From Nemania diffusa (taxonomy: Eukaryota; Ascomycota; Sordariomycetes; Xylariales; Xylariaceae): a stretch of DNA of 64,000 bases. Shown here one piece after another: positions 1-10,365 of this stretch. The position numbers and the translations under genes are program-made. Each line of letters begins with the position of its first letter. Within the stretch, counting starts at the first letter, position 1. Below the pieces are notes generated by a model, which saw only the letters and a list, made by a program, of their open reading frames with translations, made no database searches and had not been told where the DNA came from. The stretch lies in NCBI GenBank assembly GCA_038501195.1, contig JBBPUQ010000002.1:3782001-3846000 (forward strand), written 5' to 3'.

Positions 1-56
1 TCATTTGATATCCCTCTCTGCCTTCTTAAAAATACGATAAAAAGATAGCTGTAGCC

Positions 57-1328
57 ATGCTGCGACGCGAAAACACCACGAGCGATGAGAGCTCCTATGT
101 TATATCACCAATAATTCAGGTAGACGCACAGCTGGCAGAGTTGTATCTGAGCGGCCACAATGTCGTCAACATCGACGTGATCGCACCGCCTACCACTACT
201 CTGCAGAGATACCTATCTGTTAGGTCGGTCCTTTCGACAACATCATCGGCCTCCATAAGTCAACAAAAGGCCGCCGAGGAAAAGCAGTTACAGCCGCTGG
301 AGGAGATTGGCAAAGGATTCTGCGGCGTTGTCTTTAATATACGCGGCACCGGCAGGGTCGTGAAGCGAGCGTTAGGAGTCAAGGCGCACCAGCTCCAAGA
401 TGATTTTCAGTGCCATCTCAAGGCCTTCGAGGCGCACAAACAGTTAGAATTAGTCGTCGTGCCTGCGCCCGTCCGGTTCGTCGAAGCCGCTGACTGTCAA
501 GATTGGCAATTAGGGGAGGGCCTTTCCCTTGCCAACATGATGTACCGAGAGCCCGCGTGTCTCCTCATCTCGGAGAGGATCCTCCCTCTTCCGCAAATCA
601 TCCGGAAATCACTGATCGGAGTATTCTGCCCGGAGAATATGAGGGAAGAAGCCTTGGCATCTCGAGAGAATAAGAGCTGCCTGGTTCGGTTATATCTAGG
701 TGTCAAACGCCCCAACATAATCACATCCGGAGGCTTCACGCTCCGAAACTTCGAGCTCACACTGGATCGAATGATTCATCTCGGCCTCGACACAAGTAGC
801 TTTGTAGATGCCATGGCCGAATCGTTAGCCACGCTGCACTGGGCTGCGAAGATCGACGCTTTCGACGTTGAGTACGTCCTAGGCTCAGCCCCCACAGACA
901 ACGAACGAGATCGAAGCGAACTGCGGAACATCATGAGACTGCCCAACTTTCAACGACGAACGGTCCAAGTTTGGCTGTTGGATTTCAACCAGTGCCAGTC
1001 TATCACAGCAGACGAGGCCGGCGTCGACAAGTGCGTCACGGCGTTCTATATGAACGACCCATATTACCCTCGCCCCTCCGCTAAAGCCGCATCAATGGAG
1101 GCTGAGCTCTGGGCAAGATTCGCTTCCAAGTACCTCGCTAGGAGCCATAAAATTTTTAAATTCCCATCACCGTTGCCTGGCCTTTTCATCACCAAGGTTG
1201 AGGAAGAAGCTGTTAAAAGAGGTAGCGTTTCGGCAGAACCGCCGAAAGCCGCGGGCCCCCCTAAAACGTTGTACGATAAGGACGCCGAAAAAGACAAGAA
1301 GAAGAAAAAGAACAGAAAGTACATGTAA
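57..1328 (+). CDS. DUF3669 domain protein (kinase-like fold), intronless
   Basis: The 423-aa protein runs from an ATG at 57 to TAA and has no visible intron. It resembles the fungal DUF3669 family (often labelled 'zinc finger protein'). The clearest family blocks are 'NKSCLVRLYLG' (about residues 205-215), 'LRNFELTLDRM' (229-239), 'MAESLATLHWAAKID' (253-267), 'VWLLDFNQC' (305-313) and 'AFYMNDPYYPRP' (329-340). A glycine-rich 'GKGFCGVV' (85-92) followed by Lys103 in 'VVKRA' looks like the nucleotide loop and lysine of a protein-kinase fold, and 'LLDFNQC' sits where a metal-binding Asp would be. Activity is inference; the family's biochemical role is unknown to me. The last 20 residues are a lysine-rich low-complexity tail that could act as a nuclear signal. 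Such genes occur in lineage-variable numbers, which fits the repeat-damaged neighbourhood. Confidence 0.85.
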   Translation: MLRRENTTSDESSYVISPIIQVDAQLAELYLSGHNVVNIDVIAPPTTTLQRYLSVRSVLSTTSSASISQQKAAEEKQLQPLEEIGKGFCGVVFNIRGTGRVVKRALGVKAHQLQDDFQCHLKAFEAHKQLELVVVPAPVRFVEAADCQDWQLGEGLSLANMMYREPACLLISERILPLPQIIRKSLIGVFCPENMREEALASRENKSCLVRLYLGVKRPNIITSGGFTLRNFELTLDRMIHLGLDTSSFVDAMAESLATLHWAAKIDAFDVEYVLGSAPTDNERDRSELRNIMRLPNFQRRTVQVWLLDFNQCQSITADEAGVDKCVTAFYMNDPYYPRPSAKAASMEAELWARFASKYLARSHKIFKFPSPLPGLFITKVEEEAVKRGSVSAEPPKAAGPPKTLYDKDAEKDKKKKKNRKYM

Positions 1329-3041
1329 CCGGTTTATAGAAGAAAAAAGAAAGGAATAAGAGGGGAATAAATGCATTAATATCTTAACGCCAAAACTACA
1401 ATTCTATTAAATAAGCTATATATATAATTATACAATATATATAAATTATATATAAACAAAAAATAAAGTTAATTATATAATGTTTATATTAATAATTAAT
1501 TTTAAAAAAAGTTTTTTTATATAGTTAAAATTTTTATTTAAATAAAATCTCTGCTAACATATAAAATAAATGCTTACTTATTTATATAACTATATACCTG
1601 TTTATACAACTATAATACAAATACTACAGTATATAAACAACAACATATAGTTGTAACTAATACTAGTATTTCAACAAATTCAAATATTGTTTTCGTTTAT
1701 AACAATCTTAAAATATATATATTAACAAAACGTATACATAACCCTTAAATCTGCTACATGTGCATATTGCATAGGTTTCTATCTGCACCCTCGCCTTAAT
1801 ACATGCTTCTACGTTCAATAAAGTTTTATTTATTAAACCTTTGCAGTTTTAGGGTAAAGGGTTAAAGGGCCGGATCTACTAACTTTCCATACTAGACTTT
1901 TCTCGCTCTAATTTACTCGTTTCTTTCTTATCTAACCCTCCCGACGTGATATTTAGCAAGGATTAACTTTAAAAATATTATCAGTTAAAACCTACTTAAG
2001 AAGGTGCCAAAGAGCATAGCGTCGGCAAGAACAGACGAGTCCATGGCATAAGAAGATATTGTTGATCCTTGGTTAAGGCTTCCGGCGACACCACGGACTA
2101 AAGCTCCGGCTCCAGGGCGTGAAAAGTGAAATAATGAGGGGGCCTATACGGGGTAGTATTTTCCAGAAACACCCTTGTTCCGATTCCCTTGATACGGTCT
2201 TTCGGTGGAGTTGATGCACTAGAGTCAAAACGGAGCGCAAGCGGCTAAGGCATCGGGCCGTGGGGCGGGCGGAAGGAGTGGGTCCCGGCGCACCGCTGCA
2301 TGCCGAGTGTTAAATATTCTATCGTCGAACATCCCACACGAAAGTATTGCTGTCTCTTAACTCGAATTATTCTATCAAATTCTTGGCAATATTTTTTTAT
2401 AGTTGAATCTAAGCAAATGGCGTGCGCTCGGCTCCATTTTCTATAACTAGATTAAAGCCGAGCGCAGTCAATGGGTTCAACTGATTAGGTATCTGCGAGT
2501 TGGCTAATTACCTAGATATCTACTTAGGTAATGCGGGGAGTCAGCTTCGGCGGATGGCTTAGCTCCCTTTTTTCCTCGGCGGGCTAGCAAATCTGCCGAG
2601 AAGCATTAGTGCACCGACAAGGTCTAGTCTTGGGGAGAATTTGAAGCCCTCTCCATGTCTGCTCGTCCAAGCCTACCCTCATCCGCCTACCTGGTCGATA
2701 ATGATGGTCAGTATGCCCGGTACTGGCGACTCCTTGCTCGGACATAGAGTCTTGCCTAACAAATTGATCGCGTAAGGCCGAGCTTAAATGTGCCGAGATC
2801 ATTTGAATAGGGGACCCTGCTCGCAAATCGAGGAATATTAAGGATAAGCAGTTATTATCAAATGCTTAGACAGTCGAGTTTTGTCTCATCTAGTATTCAG
2901 AGTAGTCAGCTATTCATGTTCTAAATCGAGATAAGCGGAACTTGAAGGTAATGAGGGTTGCTAGATTAACCAAGTACCCAGGACAGTTTTATTAACGCCG
3001 CCCTTTTAGATCAACATCACCGAATTCATCGCGATGGGTCA
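1329..3041. other. Intergenic; AT-rich patch then motif-dense spacer
   Basis: No supportable gene. Positions about 1381-1760 are strongly AT-rich and resemble the large block further right. From about 1800 the composition returns to normal. Between 2302 and 2797 lies a dense group of GCCGAG/CTCGGC hexamers and an 11-bp inverted repeat, listed separately. Confidence 0.7.
2423..2466. repeat. 11-bp perfect inverted repeat (stem-loop)
   Basis: TGCGCTCGGCT at 2423-2433 is the exact reverse complement of AGCCGAGCGCA at 2456-2466, separated by 22 nt. It lies inside the GCCGAG motif cluster. It could be a hairpin, a dyad for a dimeric regulator, or a subterminal repeat of a decayed DNA transposon; the sequence does not decide between these. 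Confidence 0.7.
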
Positions 3042-3462
3042 TTCCGCCTTATGCCCCTTGGGGTATCAATAACTCAAGGAGTTGGGTCATCTACTGGCGC
3101 AGGATATAGGCGAACACTGATAGAGATGCCCTGGGATCATGCTAGAGTACCTTTGGCACAATTCTCTAGGCTTGACAATCCTCCTCTCTAGTCTAGTAGT
3201 TAGTTCTGATGTTCAAATTAACTCAAACTTCATGTACGTGAACACCCAAATCCGTGCCCTCGCTAAACGAATGTTGAACGAGCACAAAAGAATTGTGTTC
3301 GTGGACATGAGCAGCGACACTGGGCCACAGGTCGGTTGCTTAGTTGACAGCATCCATCCGAATGATGAGGGCTACAAGAAGATGGTGAGGTTGTGGGCGG
3401 GTGCGGTTCTAGAGGCCTTGCGAAACGGCTTCTTGAATAACGTGATGGAAAAGGGTGAATAA
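3042..3462 (+). pseudogene. Decayed SGNH/GDSL hydrolase (CE3-like esterase)
   Basis: Two pieces of one enzyme family are visible in different relations to each other. At 3042-3191 the frame reads 'LMPLGVSITQGVGSS', matching block I of SGNH hydrolases, where the usual GDS is GVS (Ser kept, preceding Asp lost). That frame ends at a TAG at 3189-3191. From about 3200 to the stop at 3462 another frame reads '...IRALAKRML...VFVDMSSDTG...' and then 'LVDSIHPNDEGYKKM', the C-terminal block V with the catalytic Asp and His. The roughly 100 or more residues normally between these blocks are missing. Family members are secreted or intracellular serine esterases of about 220-260 aa acting on acylated sugars or lipids. 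The internal deletion, frame change and altered GDS indicate a dead copy. Confidence 0.8.
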
Positions 3463-3720
3463 ATGACCAAATGATATAGAACATCTTACCAACGGTAACA
3501 TAATAGCGTAGTGACAGTTTAGTATTTTCTAGAACTATGCTAGAAGTATAGCAAGAGGACTTAATAGACAGTGCGCTACCCTTATCCCTTTTCTTTGATT
3601 CATTGGTTTTCTTATGTTAAGTTAATGGATATCATCATATTGGGATGGGATATTACTAGTATGACAGATTGTTTGGACAGGCTGGATGAACGCAGCCCTC
3701 CTCATGCAGAACTTATTTGA

Positions 3721-4909
3721 CTGGATGCCAGCCATCGAGGAGATCTGTACGTGGCCGGAATACGCAAGGTAGCCTCTTCATGCCCTCCCGAATCTGCACG
3801 CAAACTTGGAATTCAAAGTTTGTTTATTAAGGACGAGAGCCGGCGTTTTGGTAGCGACCTAGGCTCCTTCAAGGCACTGGGTGCACCCTACTCAGTTTCT
3901 CAGATTCTTGCGGGAGAGATCCACGGAAGGAAAGGCATTTGACCCTCGGCAATCGAGCTTCGCACGGAAAAGTATGATATTACGCAGCGCGTCACTATAT
4001 GCGTCGCTACAGACCGGTAACTAGGGCTGCGGGCTAGCCCACGGTGCGAAGATCTTCCGGTGTCGTTGCGTCAATTACATTCACGGTCATGTTAGCGACG
4101 GCCGTGCAAAGCGCATGACTGATCTGGGTGCGATTGTTACTCGAATCGATGGCGAATATGAGGTCTCAGTCGCGCGGGCCAAAGAAGATGCTCGCGTGAA
4201 CGGTTGGTACTTCGTGAACAGCACTCCCTGGTCTGACTTCGACGGCGACACTTCCCAGCACGTTATGAATACCTATATGGTGGTTCTCGAGGAGGCACTG
4301 GCTTTGATCCCCAGTGTCGATCGCATCACCCACGTTTTTGTGTGCAGTGGTGTTGGTAGCATCGCTGCAGCTATTTTCCAGAGCTTCTACACCCGTCTCT
4401 GTGGATATCAAAAAGTCCTTAAAAACCTGCTCCGCTTCATTGTTGTTGAGCCGTTCGAGGCCGACGGTCTTCTGCAAAGTGCAAAGCATGGTGAAGCCCG
4501 TCAGTCGCAGGGTTCACTGCGAACTCTGATGGTTTGGTTGGCATGTCGCGCTCCCTCTTCAGCTGCGTGGAATATTTCTCCCTGGTTAGCTAGTGACTTC
4601 CTGCCAGTGCCCGATTCCGCTGCAATTGAAGGTATGAAGGCGTTGGCTGTTGGTTACGAGGGCGACATCCCCGTCGTGTGCAGTGAATCATCGGCGGCCA
4701 GCATGGGCATCATGCTTGCTTCCGGCGCAGATCTATCCCTCCGTGAGAAATTGGGGTTGGATGCAGACAGCCAGGTTGTACTCTTCGCCCTAGAGGGTGC
4801 CACGGATCATGAGATCTATATGTCTCTGGTGGGCAAGTCCCCCGCTGCTATCTTTGAGGCCCCAGATCGGTTTGCTGCCAAGAGCCTAGCACCGCCAGCG
4901 ATTCTCTAA
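3721..4909 (+). pseudogene. Decayed diaminopropionate ammonia-lyase
   Basis: The broken reading frames match a PLP-dependent diaminopropionate ammonia-lyase, which breaks 2,3-diaminopropionate into pyruvate and ammonia. The start reads 'EEICTWPEYAR' and then hits TAG at 3770-3772. A frame change follows near 3785, leading into 'LFIKDESRRFGSDLGSFKALG', where the Lys of SFKALG would bind PLP. That frame stops at 3940-3942. Around 4010-4020 a one-base insertion and a TAG fall in the 'TDGNHGRALAWGAK' region. The frame then stays open from 4115 to TAA at 4907-4909, including 'VFVCSGVGSIAAA', 'DSAAIEGMKALA' and 'LFALEGATDHEIY'. At least two stops and two frame changes make a functional product unlikely. 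An intron cannot explain all of these together. Confidence 0.85.
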
Positions 4910-5535
4910 CCACTATATTCATCTTCGAGAGCGAGAAGAAAATGAGTTTGATATATATGAAATATATAACGTCTTAGCTTATGCACAGTTCTATATTTTG
5001 TAGGCAGGCGCAATATGCGATAAGAATGTTTAGCGTGGTAATAGTTGATAGATGGTGTCAAGTGTCTAATAGCGAGGTTCAATACTCCATACATCGTGAT
5101 AGGGACGATGTCATAAACGTGTGTTTTTGTTACTCAATACTTCACGATGTGGTCGGGGAAATGAAAATTCCGAGAAAGATGAGCTTGAGAGAAGGGTTTG
5201 TCCACAGAATCAAACCCTATCTCTGCATTATATGACAGAATCTCCGATTTGAGACTTACATAGATAACAAGTAGTATGCCACCATCGGTCGGCGCGGCCG
5301 GCACACTTGACTCCCGCCCGTAGATAAAGCGTCCCACTAAAGGTTTCTGCGAGTTTATCTCCAGCAGATAATAGGTGATACCATTCCACGCAAATAGACT
5401 AATAGCCATTCAGGGGCAAGTGGTTATTCTTGGGAAGCGGTGTGCGTCGCTGTCGATAGATATATATTTTAATCAAAATATTGCACCACTCACTCACTCG
5501 ATAAGTTCACTGAAGACACTAATCACATCACATCT
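4910..5535. other. Intergenic spacer with putative TATA element
   Basis: No gene seen. A TATATATTTTAA run at about 5460-5472 lies 65-110 bp upstream of the two candidate start codons of the next gene and may serve as its TATA region. This is inference from position only. Confidence 0.45.
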
Positions 5536-7026
5536 ATGCGTAGTTTTCAGGCTACTGCTATACTCACTATGTCAGCGGAAGGTACTTCAACGAGGTACGC
5601 CAATGAGGATGTCTTGCGCACTCGGTTTGCTGCGGCTCTGTCCGCTATGTATCGTGCCGAGGTGCCGCTGTACGGCGACTTGATCGAGTTCGTGCGTGAT
5701 ATCAATGCAAGCGCGCAACAGAACATCAGCGAGACAAACCAGCCGAATTTTACTCCAGGTGTTTATGCTAGCATTGAACGCCTAACACAAGAACGACATG
5801 GCGCTGTTCGCCTTGGCACGCCATATGAGCTTCAAACGATCAAGCGCATATTTAGAGTCCTGGGAATGCACCCGATTGGATACTATGACCTCTCGATCGC
5901 CGGGTTGCCAATGCATGCGACATGCTTCCGCCCTCTGACAATTCCGAGTCTCGACCGGAATCCCTTCCGTGTATTCACTACCCTACTTCGGCCTGAATTA
6001 CTAGCCTCGGAAGAAGCCCGTCGACTCTCATTGCAGTTGCTGAAAAAGCGAAATATATTTACCGATGAATTGCTCAAAATTCTAGATCAAGTGGATCGTC
6101 AAGGCGGAAAGTTGAAGGAAGATCAAACTGATGTTTTCATTGACGAAGCTTTGTCCACGTTTCGTTGGCAGTCTATTGCCGCGGCCACTTTTAATGAATA
6201 CCAGACTTTGAAGGTTACACACCCTATATTGGCCGATATCGTGTGCTTTCAAACTGCACACCTCAATCATCTCACACCACGGACGCTAGACATTGTGGCC
6301 GTCCAGTCGGCGATGAAGAAGGCAGGCATGGCAGCTAAGGCTCAAATTGAAGGCCCGCCAGCTCGCGAATGCCCAATATTATTACGCCAAACGAGTTTTC
6401 TAGCTATTGAAGAGCCGGTTCAGTTTAGACGGGATGAAAACCAAAGCATAGATGCGCTAGTAAAGGCTAGCCACAGGGCGCGTTTTGGGGAGATCGAGCA
6501 ACGGGGGGCTGCAGTGACTCCTAAGGGCCGAGAACTCTACGACAAACTATTATACGAAAGCAAAGCGCAAGCAGCACACGCTACGCCTATCGAGGCTGAT
6601 GCCATCACTACAAGAATCTTCAAGAAATACCCGGATACGTGGGCGGAACTTCGGCAGCAAAGGTTGATTTATTGCGAATTCAAAGTGAAGCAAGCAACTG
6701 CCACACTACCTTTACACCTCGAGGAGGATTCCATTCTGGAGACGTTGATTACCGAGGGGATTGTCGAAGCCGTCCCTATCACATACGAAGATTTTTTACC
6801 TTTCTCCGCTGCCGGGATCTTCCAGTCCAACTTACAGTCCGCTACTTCAACTACATACACACCACTACCTAACGCAGTTGCAGATTTAAAGGGACTTGAG
6901 GAAGCAATGGGCGGGGAGATTCTGGACCTTGATGCTTGGTACGTCGCTGCGCAGAGGAAAAGCCTTGAGGAGGTAAGCAAGACGTTAGGACTTCCTCAGG
7001 AGAAACTCATACTGGACAATTTTTAG
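5536..7026 (+). CDS. 2-oxoadipate dioxygenase/decarboxylase (DUF1338, HglS-like)
   Basis: An intact 496-aa frame from an ATG at 5536; a second ATG at 5569 (485 aa, starting MSAEGTS) is an equally plausible start because the first eleven residues look non-conserved. The protein belongs to the DUF1338/VOC-fold family whose bacterial member HglS converts 2-oxoadipate to D-2-hydroxyglutarate using Fe(II) and O2 with loss of CO2, in lysine breakdown. Visible family signatures are 'ERHGAVRLGTP' (about residues 86-96; metal-ligand His88 and substrate Arg92 by analogy), 'AHLNHLTPRTLD' (241-252; second ligand His245) and 'RQTSFLAIEEPV' (284-295; acidic ligand region). No intron or stop interrupts it, unlike the two broken genes just upstream. 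The substrate is inferred from the family; fungal members could differ. Confidence 0.87.
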   Translation: MRSFQATAILTMSAEGTSTRYANEDVLRTRFAAALSAMYRAEVPLYGDLIEFVRDINASAQQNISETNQPNFTPGVYASIERLTQERHGAVRLGTPYELQTIKRIFRVLGMHPIGYYDLSIAGLPMHATCFRPLTIPSLDRNPFRVFTTLLRPELLASEEARRLSLQLLKKRNIFTDELLKILDQVDRQGGKLKEDQTDVFIDEALSTFRWQSIAAATFNEYQTLKVTHPILADIVCFQTAHLNHLTPRTLDIVAVQSAMKKAGMAAKAQIEGPPARECPILLRQTSFLAIEEPVQFRRDENQSIDALVKASHRARFGEIEQRGAAVTPKGRELYDKLLYESKAQAAHATPIEADAITTRIFKKYPDTWAELRQQRLIYCEFKVKQATATLPLHLEEDSILETLITEGIVEAVPITYEDFLPFSAAGIFQSNLQSATSTTYTPLPNAVADLKGLEEAMGGEILDLDAWYVAAQRKSLEEVSKTLGLPQEKLILDNF

Positions 7027-7588
7027 TAGAACCTGTACTTAATTGGTTGCAGTTCGTGCGATCGAGTTGCACGGGGAAGCTTATTGATTACGTCTAATTT
7101 CGCTGTCTTAGCCCTTCCAGGGCTCCGACTAGTACTCAGCCAGCTAGGTCCTCTTTACCAGAATTTGTTTGATTTAATAGACGCTTTCATGAAATCTTCA
7201 CATGATTTTGTTATAGTGATTAAACCTGTAGGGTGCAGTGTTGTGGAGTATATGATCTATTTCAACATATATACCTAAGTTACCGTGGAATAGGGGTTGG
7301 TGGGTAATATTCTCCTTCATCAACCGGAGAATGGTGTATAATGAGCAGTAAATTAAATACAGAATATAGGTTCAAGGAGAACCGAAATGAAGTCAACAAA
7401 TATAATGAATGTAAATGATCGGCATGCTGTTGAAGCTAGAACGAGGTTCCCAGATTTGCCAGTGCCGAGGTAATCTTAAACCAAATATTCCATCGTCTAA
7501 GTCACAACTTCTTACACTTGAGCGCTCCCCAAATCGTTTCTGGCGAATGAAGTTCTCAAACAAAAATGACCATGTCCGTATAAACCGT
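7027..7588. other. Intergenic between convergent genes
   Basis: Convergent 3' ends of the DUF1338 gene and the secreted-protein gene. I see no coding sequence. It is AT-leaning and presumably holds both 3' UTRs. Confidence 0.6.
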
Positions 7589-8203
7589 CTAGAGTAAGGC
7601 CGCAGCACCGAGGATGCCACCCATGGCAGCCGCACCCAAACAAGCGCCAGTGGGCCTAGCAGCAGCAGCCGTGACAACAAGTGAGGTAGAGCCGTTAGAG
7701 CCGGGCTGATAGCTCGTAGCTGTGGGGGTAGGAGTTGGGTAGGTGCCGTTAGACGTACTGCCGGGGGCAGGCGTTTCAGTACAAAAGTTGCCCGTTGCTG
7801 TAAAGACGAATTCAAGGTAGCTGCTTCTGCTTGCAACCTCGCTTTCCGGGGCGCAATCTGTAACATATGCTATATGCTCGCTGCTATAGGACTTGCCAAA
7901 CGCTAGGAGCCCCGAGGCATAGGTACGGAACTCGGGCAATAGAGACGGAGGCAGCTCAGTGGCGAGTTCGCAAAGCTCTGATGCGTGGCTTGCGAAATCA
8001 AGGACGGTTATAGGCGGAGCGGTAGTTGTAGGCGTTATCTGAGCAAGAAAAGAGACAATTCCAGTGGGCGTTGGGACATCAGAGTTTAAGATCACAGAAA
8101 GAAAAGAAGTAAAAAACGCGGAACAGAATTCACTGTCCGATTTTTGTGACAGAGACACGCCTGTAAGAGCGGCTAACACAGCGAAGATTTTGGTGCGCTG
8201 CAT
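7589..8203 (-). CDS. Small secreted, probably GPI-anchored cysteine-containing protein
   Basis: A 204-aa frame starting at an ATG complementary to 8201-8203. The N-terminus (MQRTKIFAVLAALTGVSLSQ) is a good signal peptide with cleavage near residue 20. The mature part has cysteines at about 27, 78, 117 and 141, then a Ser/Thr/Pro/Gly-rich stretch (145-175) suited to O-glycosylation. It ends in a hydrophobic small-residue tail (AAAMGGILGAAALL) preceded by Gly/Ser/Ala residues, the pattern of a GPI-anchor signal. It would sit on the cell wall or plasma membrane. I do not recognise a named family. Four Cys in the ectodomain and the position about 2 kb from a RIP-damaged block make it an effector-like or wall-protein candidate, but that is inference. 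Confidence 0.75.
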   Translation of the reverse strand: MQRTKIFAVLAALTGVSLSQKSDSEFCSAFFTSFLSVILNSDVPTPTGIVSFLAQITPTTTAPPITVLDFASHASELCELATELPPSLLPEFRTYASGLLAFGKSYSSEHIAYVTDCAPESEVASRSSYLEFVFTATGNFCTETPAPGSTSNGTYPTPTPTATSYQPGSNGSTSLVVTAAAARPTGACLGAAAMGGILGAAALL

Positions 8204-10150
8204 GTTGCGTATTTGTTTACAGTTGATAATATAATAGAAAGTTGATTAAATAAGAATATGGTTAAAATAGTATGCCCGAAGTCATCTTTATATCTAGCAG
8301 AAGTGTAGTTACAGGTGATATAGAGATTGTGATATTAATATACTGGCATCCACCTGGCAGAGATTAAGCCAGCCCCATAGACTAGTAGGACGCTTGAGTT
8401 CGTCAGCTCGTAGATATTAGTGTTGTTACGGGGATATTTCCAGGCACCCCTAGTAATATTTGCTGACAACTATGATATTGATATGTAGCTAGCAACGCAT
8501 CTCTTCTTTCCACGATATCGAACCTTGATCTAATTTTCCAACCTCTCCCGTATTTAAGGTTTAACGTAAAGATAACCTAGAGTAATTAATTGATTAACAA
8601 GCAGTTGAACGGTAAAATGTACGTCAAATCTACACCACATACCAAGGCACCCACTTTCGGTTGATATAACTTGTATATTGGGGGAACGTGATCCTATATC
8701 CGCTAGCTTTTGCAGCTGGCAGCGAGGCATATATTAGTAGACAGCCTATAATAACAGTGCCCCGAGTTTGAAGTAGTAAGGCCTCGGAAGCTAACTAGGG
8801 TCTGCTAGTAAACAAGTATATAAGAAACAAAACTAGATGACTGAAACATAAAATAGAGTAGTAATGGGGAAGGCGGGCGGAACGAATTCTGAGTCGTGTA
8901 CCTATTCCTCGAGGATGGTATTGTGAAGAAGGTGTGTGGTGGGTCATTTCACCCCTGTAGGACCCTCTCATTTGCCTTTAGATTATATAGCATATTCCCG
9001 AAGGAGCTGATAATTGGCCAACCAGGCCACACGTATTCCCTCGGAATCTCGCTTTCACTTTGCTTAGATATACAGTAAAATTCTCGACTTCCAGTTACTA
9101 TGAAAAGAGAGTGGGTTTGGAAAGGGACTTTGGCAAGTTGGAAGATTATCCGTAAGTCAATTAGGCACCTATATAGATAGTTTATTTATAGACAACCTTA
9201 GAGAGGGCTCGAGCTTCTCCTACCCCTCTCCCTTTGAAGGTCTCGTAATCCTGGTCGACTAGTCTAGGCAATATCTAGTCTAGTCTCTGGCGTCAAACTG
9301 TATGTCGTTACTAGAAGCAAGCGTTAGCACTTGGCCTTAGCTGCGAGACAGTTAGACCCCATCAGCCCTACGTTGAACCCCATATCGTTTGTATAGATAA
9401 TTGCAGAATCATAATTCAAGAGCACTGAATTTCCTAATTCCTACACGCTTCTCGCGGCGATTGACCTCTGAGGAATTTGCGTTTTAGCTACGAAGACAGA
9501 CTCTAACTGTTTCGTTGTGCTACTCTAAAATCTATAGACTTAGTTCTCACTACAAACACTTCAAATTAATTGACGGCTAACTCAATCTGATAGTACTCGA
9601 GTGCACCATTCTTGGTTGCTATTACTGCCAGTAATGAGCCAGGACCAGCGGAGAGACATGACAAGTGAGCTTAGTTCCAGGCTGTGTTAAAAATAGCAAT
9701 TGAGGGCACAGTAGATGTGATATCTAATTGAACCGAATATTATGCCACGGAGGAAAGTGAGACGTTTTACAAGGGGACATGGCGAATTGGGAGGAGTTGG
9801 AACAAACCACCGTGATGATCTCGAAGATACTTAGTGCACAATAGCTCCGTCACTCGAACGATTAGAAAAAGTGACGCAAACTCAGAGAGAGCTAGTATTC
9901 TTATCCCGGTTGATGTTTTAAAACGAGCGTGAGACTGTTGGCCATCGACAGTCAGGATGTCTTGTGTCATTAGTCATCTCGATACCCTATCGAACCCAAC
10001 TATGAAAATCCCACTAACATAACAAATGTTTAAAGTCATAAATCCTAGTTCTCAAAGAAAGCGGCCTAATGTTATTAACCTTTATTTATATCTATCACAC
10101 AGAGACCTGAGAACGTCCGAGCATAAGCTAGACTTAGTAAGGAAGATGTA
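8204..10150. other. Gene-free spacer beside the AT block
   Basis: About 1.9 kb without a supportable gene. Composition is ordinary to moderately AT-rich. Short open stretches exist but lack family similarity and good starts. It probably includes the promoter of the secreted-protein gene (near 8204-8600) and old decayed sequence toward the AT block. Confidence 0.6.
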
Positions 10151-10365
10151 TAGCCGTATAGTAACTCCCACCTTACTCAGCAAGGCACTTACGAGTATAA
10201 AAACACTCAATTGGTGCACAAAGGCTGAATTTTAGTATAAAGACCTATTTAAATAATATACTAAGCTAAAAAGTAAGTCTAGTAAAAAGCTACAAAATAA
10301 AGTATATAACTTAAGTTTATGGCCTAAAGCCCTATAGACCTCACTTGGTTACATGACTTTACAAC
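10151..10365 (+). repeat. Left flanking direct repeat of the AT block
   Basis: This roughly 215-bp segment aligns essentially without gaps, except near its left end, to 27373-27590 in the same orientation. Shared landmarks include AGTATAAAAA-ACTCAATTGGT, ATTTAAATAATATA, AAGTATATAAC and CACTTGGT-ACATGACT. The differences are mainly C/T and G/A transitions, as expected when RIP hits two copies. Its left half keeps many C and G bases while its right half, nearer the AT block, is more mutated. Candidate identities are LTRs, the ends of a duplicated segment, or two copies of one gene fragment. Confidence 0.85.
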
